From NCBI GenBank assembly GCA_018228665.1, contig CP073692.1, positions 1,178,001 through 1,242,000 on the forward strand: 64,000 bases of DNA, read 5' to 3'. The notes below the pieces were generated by a model, which did not search any database, was not told the DNA's origin, and worked only from the letters and a program-made list of their open reading frames with translations. The DNA is from Faecalicatena sp. Marseille-Q4148 (GTDB lineage Bacteria; Bacillota; Clostridia; Lachnospirales; Lachnospiraceae). Positions 60,868 to 64,000 of this stretch are shown here, piece after piece. The translations under genes were made by a program, and so were the position numbers. The stretch's first letter is position 1, and every line of letters starts with the position of its first letter.

Positions 60868-62088
60868 TTATTTCGTATCATCAATTTTCCGCAAACTGGG
60901 TAGCAAAAATGCAGTGAGGGCAACTATTATGATACCTACTCCACAAATCACAAACCATTTCTCAACTCCAAACTTCTCGGCCAAAGGTCCGGAAATGAGA
61001 AGACCCAACGGCATAGCAAAAGATGCGGCACTTGTTAGCAACGAAAAAACTCTCCCCAAATATTCAGGCTTGATAGTTTCTTGAAAAATTGCATTTTGTA
61101 CACCGTAAAACGGAGCAGCAATTCCCATAGCCGTACAACATACGATAAATATGAGAAATGCACCTGACGGTAAGAGGCCAGAGACGGTAATGCTAATGCC
61201 CATAAGAAGGACGGAAAAGCAGATGGTGTGCGTGCGCCTCTTGAAGCCGCCCCAAATGCTCAAGATGATACCGCCCAACAGCATACCAACAGCAAAAGCA
61301 ATTTCTGCGGCAGAAGCATGGGCTGGTGTTCCTCCAAAATAGGACATACTGATAAGTGGATAAAGTGAACTAATCGGCATATAGAAAAACATATAAATTA
61401 CGCCAATCCACAACAAGGCAAAAAGCCCTCTGTTTCGCTTTAACACCATGTAGCCTTCTTTTATATCCTGCATAAACTGCTGACTTTTCTGTTCTGTGCA
61501 TACATCGGGAGTTGGGATGGCAGAGATCGCGACCGTCACGCAAGCCAGGATTGCCCCCACAATATCCAACATAATAATTGCGTTAAGCGGCCAGACGGCA
61601 TATAAAAATGCGGCGGCGGCTGGACTGATGATAGAGCTTACCGCTTGTATTGTCTGTGCGTAACCAGCACATTTTGTCAGCTCATCTTTCGGTACAATCA
61701 TAGGCGTTGTCGCACTAAATGCAGGAGAATGGAATGCGGTTCCCGTACTGCGAATAAACAGCACGACCATAATTGCCCATACAGGCAATTCCGTGTATAG
61801 TGCGGCCAAAGCCAAAAGTCCACCTGCGGCGGCAATCATCAAATCCGCTCCAATCATTACACCTTTACGGCTGTGACGGTCAACGAAAACCCCCGCAAAC
61901 GGCCCTAAACAGGCCTGTGGTAAAAAGCCGATTAAAGTTGCAATCGTCAATATAATTGCGGAATTCGTTTTCGCAACCAAATAAAAGATAATAGCCATTT
62001 GCAGGATGCCGCTACTGATAAAAGATACACCCTGTCCAATGAGAAGTGTAAAATAATTTCTCTTCCATGAATTGTTGTTTTGAGTCAT
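60868..62088 (-). CDS. Mef-type MFS efflux pump (macrolide efflux family)
   Basis: 406 aa from ATG 62088 (AGGAGG, 8 nt), practically the length of Mef(A). Twelve TM helices. GQGVSFISSGILQMAIIFYL, LGPFAGVFVDRHSRKGVMIGADL, VLFIRSTGTAFHSPAF and IKPEYLGRVFSL closely follow Mef proteins as I remember them. It should export 14- and 15-membered macrolides, though substrate range cannot be read here and no msr(D) ABC-F partner is present in the window. A long attenuator leader precedes it. Confidence 0.85.
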   Translation of the reverse strand: MTQNNNSWKRNYFTLLIGQGVSFISSGILQMAIIFYLVAKTNSAIILTIATLIGFLPQACLGPFAGVFVDRHSRKGVMIGADLMIAAAGGLLALAALYTELPVWAIMVVLFIRSTGTAFHSPAFSATTPMIVPKDELTKCAGYAQTIQAVSSIISPAAAAFLYAVWPLNAIIMLDIVGAILACVTVAISAIPTPDVCTEQKSQQFMQDIKEGYMVLKRNRGLFALLWIGVIYMFFYMPISSLYPLISMSYFGGTPAHASAAEIAFAVGMLLGGIILSIWGGFKRRTHTICFSVLLMGISITVSGLLPSGAFLIFIVCCTAMGIAAPFYGVQNAIFQETIKPEYLGRVFSLLTSAASFAMPLGLLISGPLAEKFGVEKWFVICGVGIIIVALTAFLLPSLRKIDDTK

Positions 62089-62131
62089 AATATAAACCTC
62101 CTTTTTTATTGCATTGTTCCTTTGTTTTTTG

Positions 62132-62174
62132 CAATAAAAAACAGGCGCTGCCCCACAAAGAGGGCAAACGCCTG
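62132..62174 (-). terminator. Attenuator hairpin just upstream of the mef-like gene
   Basis: CAGGCG (62142-62147) pairs with CGCCTG (62169-62174), with an inner TGCCC/GGGCA stem. TTTTTT follows on the minus strand, 45 nt before the gene. Confidence 0.8.
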
Positions 62175-62305
62175 CATAAGAATAAAGCACAAAAGCTACA
62201 CGATACAGTTCAAAGACCGTTCGTGTCAGACTTACGTGTTTATTATGTATACGCACACAAAAAAAGCCCACTGAGTGGAAAAATACCTCTACTTTTTATT
62301 GCATA

Positions 62306-62326
62306 TTAGCGTACACAAATTAACAC
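62306..62326 (-). CDS. Possible six-codon leader peptide of the mef-like gene
   Basis: GTG 62326 lies 7 nt after a perfect AAGGAGG (62334-62340) and encodes MLICVR then TAA. Ribosome stalling on a short peptide is the known control of several macrolide-resistance genes; the peptide here is not one I know. An overlapping GTG at 62328 stops after two codons. Confidence 0.5.
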   Translation of the reverse strand: MLICVR

Positions 62327-62359
62327 ACGTAAGCCTCCTTCCATTTTCAAACTTTCGAT

Positions 62360-62388
62360 ACTATACCATGTATCAGATGGATTGTCAA
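62360..62388 (-). promoter_or_regulatory. Promoter of the mef-like leader transcript
   Basis: Minus strand: TTGACA (62383-62388), 17 nt, TATAGT (62360-62365). The leader to the gene is about 265 nt. Confidence 0.8.
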
Positions 62389-62436
62389 TAGTCTTCTGAA
62401 ATTATTTTGAGATGTAAAACAAAATTGGCAAGCAAT

Positions 62437-62495
62437 GCAATCTTCCGTAAGATTGCGTATTTAGCAGAAATCCCGTACCCGGAATTTCTGCTAAA
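62437..62495. repeat. Two perfect hairpins downstream of the relaxase gene
   Basis: GCAATCTT-CCGT-AAGATTGC (62437-62456) and TTTAGCAGAAAT-N12-ATTTCTGCTAAA (62460-62495), separated by three bases. They could end the relaxase transcript or mark an insertion junction of the resistance cassette. Confidence 0.75.
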
Positions 62496-62594
62496 TGCTT
62501 GTTGGTGACATGTCCCCAAACCCCTGAGATCATCACCTGCGGTGATGGCTGCGCGTTCCGTTGGAACGCTGAAAAAACAAAAGCAGGAAGAAAC

Positions 62595-64000
62595 CTATTG
62601 CCGTGACTTCTGCGATTCCCTCTGCGGTTCCCGCCCGGTGGGAATATCCAGCAAATGCTCCACATTCGCCCGGACATTATAAAGCTCTTTCATATCAGCC
62701 CTGGCCTGCTTATAAGCAGAGTAGGCTTTCCGTTTCTGTTCCAGAAGCCCGGCATATTCCTCTCGCAGAGCTTTGACGGAGGGCAGCTTTGTGATTCCCA
62801 CCTCGTCAAAATATTTCTTCGCTGTTTGGTGCAGAAGGATTTCCGCCTCATGTGCCGCACGGAATTTTTTGCTGTACCCAGCTTTTCGGTATTCCACATA
62901 GACCGCTCGCGTCTTGGCGTAGTTTACGATCTGTTTCTGCAGCTCCCCGTTGGCGGCCATCTGCGATTCCAGTTCCTTGATCTGTACTGACAACGCATTA
63001 AAGCTGGCGGTGACGGCATCTGATTTTTCCTGCAAATCCTCATAACTCATATCGCCATGCTCTTTGAGATAAATTACCGCCTGGGAGAGCTGTTTTAAGT
63101 TAAACACCTTCGCCCAGCGTTCATACCCCGGACCTTTGCCGGAACGGATTGCCGCCTCAATATCCACTAGCAGCCCGACTTTGGAAACCGGCTTTTGGGG
63201 AGAGGTACGGCGCGGCTTTACTATCCGGGCGCCTGTGATCCGTTCTTTGATAGCCTGCTCGGTATAGTCGCCTTTCAGCGTGTCACACCGGGTATATCTA
63301 TCTTCCGGCGACAAGCGAAAACGAAGGTACTTTCGCTCCCGGTTGACTTCAATCCCGGCCGCCTCCAGCTTCTTCAACAGTTCTTCAAAGTCCTTCGGCT
63401 TTTCTTCCAGGGCCGCGTCAATGGCACAGCGGATCTGTTCCTGGTGGGAGGGCTGTTTTTTATTTCCCAGCCATGTACCATAGTGATCCCGGCTGGGCTT
63501 CGGATCCTCTACAATGGAAAGACCATGCTCTAAGCACAGCTTGTCATTCATGCGCCGGATTGCCCAGGTGGATCCCCAGAAGTTGCGGAACTTTTTCTGA
63601 CAGTCCAGCGTTGTGGAATTTATGATGATGTGGTTATGGACATGGTGCTTGTCTACATGGGTACAGACAACAAAAGCGTGATTGCCTTTTGTCAGTTTCA
63701 GAGCAAGCTCCCGCCCAATCTGGTTCGCTTCTTCCGGCGTGACCTCGCCGGGCTTGAAAGCCTGCCGGAGATGGTAGGCGATCACATCGTCCGCGCCCTG
63801 GTTTCGTCCGGTCAGGTTCGCATACTGCCGCTTGGATAGAAGAAACTCCGCGTCGGCAATCCGGGTATCACACTCATAGCCATAAATAAATTTCCCAAAA
63901 TCGGTTTTCTGTGGATTCTCCACGTAGTCAATGATGTCTGCAATGGCCGTGGAAATATCCCGGCCTTTTCCAATGTGCAGAGGCATCAGCCGTGTGGTCG
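62595..64000 (-). CDS. Tn1549-type relaxase/mobilization nuclease, 5' end outside the window
   Basis: The frame is open through the right edge; the visible ATG at 63986 is preceded in frame by Thr-Thr-Arg-Leu, so the true start is a few codons beyond 64000. The three-His metal motif is VDKHHVHNHIIINS, with KFIYGYECDTRIADAEF and AYHLRQAFKPGEVTPEEAN upstream, both typical of Tn1549/CTn relaxases. The C-terminal half is helical. It nicks oriT and pilots the strand in conjugation. Confidence 0.92.
   Translation of the reverse strand, partial: TTRLMPLHIGKGRDISTAIADIIDYVENPQKTDFGKFIYGYECDTRIADAEFLLSKRQYANLTGRNQGADDVIAYHLRQAFKPGEVTPEEANQIGRELALKLTKGNHAFVVCTHVDKHHVHNHIIINSTTLDCQKKFRNFWGSTWAIRRMNDKLCLEHGLSIVEDPKPSRDHYGTWLGNKKQPSHQEQIRCAIDAALEEKPKDFEELLKKLEAAGIEVNRERKYLRFRLSPEDRYTRCDTLKGDYTEQAIKERITGARIVKPRRTSPQKPVSKVGLLVDIEAAIRSGKGPGYERWAKVFNLKQLSQAVIYLKEHGDMSYEDLQEKSDAVTASFNALSVQIKELESQMAANGELQKQIVNYAKTRAVYVEYRKAGYSKKFRAAHEAEILLHQTAKKYFDEVGITKLPSVKALREEYAGLLEQKRKAYSAYKQARADMKELYNVRANVEHLLDIPTGREPQRESQKSRQ

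Larger units (their letters stand above)
53413..64000. mobile_element. Tn1549-like mobile element with serine recombinases and Mef-type efflux cargo (right end outside the window)
   Basis: From the break in the integrase to the window edge all genes are on the minus strand and fit a mobilizable or conjugative element: three serine recombinases, small accessory protein, sigma-like protein, winged-helix regulator, macrolide-type efflux pump and relaxase. Base composition is visibly richer in G+C in the recombinase and relaxase genes than in the chromosome to the left. The left border is placed where the integrase reading stops matching; the exact base is uncertain. Confidence 0.85.

Noticed and set aside
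62402..62677. 91-aa minus-strand frame
   Set aside because: Overlaps the relaxase 3' end and runs through two perfect hairpins; no protein-like features.

Overview
The window looks like a chromosome segment of a low-to-mid GC anaerobic Firmicute of the Lachnospiraceae type (Ruminococcus/Mediterraneibacter/Dorea/Blautia neighbourhood). The support is indirect: strong AGGAGG ribosome sites and TTGACA/TATAAT promoters, pyruvate phosphate dikinase, formate-THF ligase under a ZTP riboswitch, a two-gene SufC/SufB system, many small metal-handling genes, and a Tn1549-like mobile element. No rRNA, tRNA or CRISPR array was seen. Product names rest on motifs read by eye; no database search was run.

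Layout. 1-2.0 kb: end of a VWA-like metallopeptidase gene and a leucine-rich-repeat gene. 2.1-10 kb: NSS transporter, DtxR-like metal regulator, two COG0523-type GTPases (one with His/Cys repeats), VanZ-like protein, ferritin, SufB, SufC and a cyclophilin lipoprotein; the theme is metal and Fe-S homeostasis. 10-12 kb: ZTP riboswitch and fhs. 12-14 kb: an IS1182-type insertion sequence. 14-22 kb: NhaC antiporter, OPA-like MFS carrier, PepV dipeptidase, ABC exporter, a small Cys-rich membrane protein whose frame holds an in-frame TGA where a cysteine is expected, and a ZIP transporter. 21.5-27.4 kb: an ATPase-less sugar-type ABC importer with an unknown membrane protein and a large two-HTH regulator. 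27.5-33.5 kb: rhodanese, cytidylate-kinase-like, UbiB-like and phasin-like proteins, DgkA, then HAD, coiled-coil and YheO-like genes and a CDF transporter. 33.5-37.4 kb: a paired ABC exporter plus a DUF454 protein behind two palindromic boxes that match the box upstream of the Cys-rich protein gene. 37.4-43.1 kb: RsgI-like anti-sigma protein with an acidic tail, an ECF-like sigma factor, DUF4956, VTC-type polyphosphate polymerase and an MBL-fold protein, with a second IS inserted between the DUF4956 and VTC genes. 43.3-46.9 kb: ppdK and a YesL-like protein. 47-52.3 kb: a c-di-GMP response regulator, a free Hpt protein and a hybrid histidine kinase in one operon.

53.4-64 kb is accessory DNA. 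A tyrosine integrase gene is cut in its catalytic domain by an element that begins with three tandem large serine recombinases and continues with a small conserved protein, a sigma-70-like protein, a winged-helix regulator that appears frameshifted near its start, a Mef-type macrolide efflux pump behind a long attenuator leader, and a relaxase that runs off the right edge.

The points most worth a second look are the TGA-containing Cys-rich gene (possible selenoprotein or nonsense allele), the shared metal box at two loci, the IS with a ribosome site that should be masked only in read-through transcripts, and the layered leader RNAs in the mobile element.
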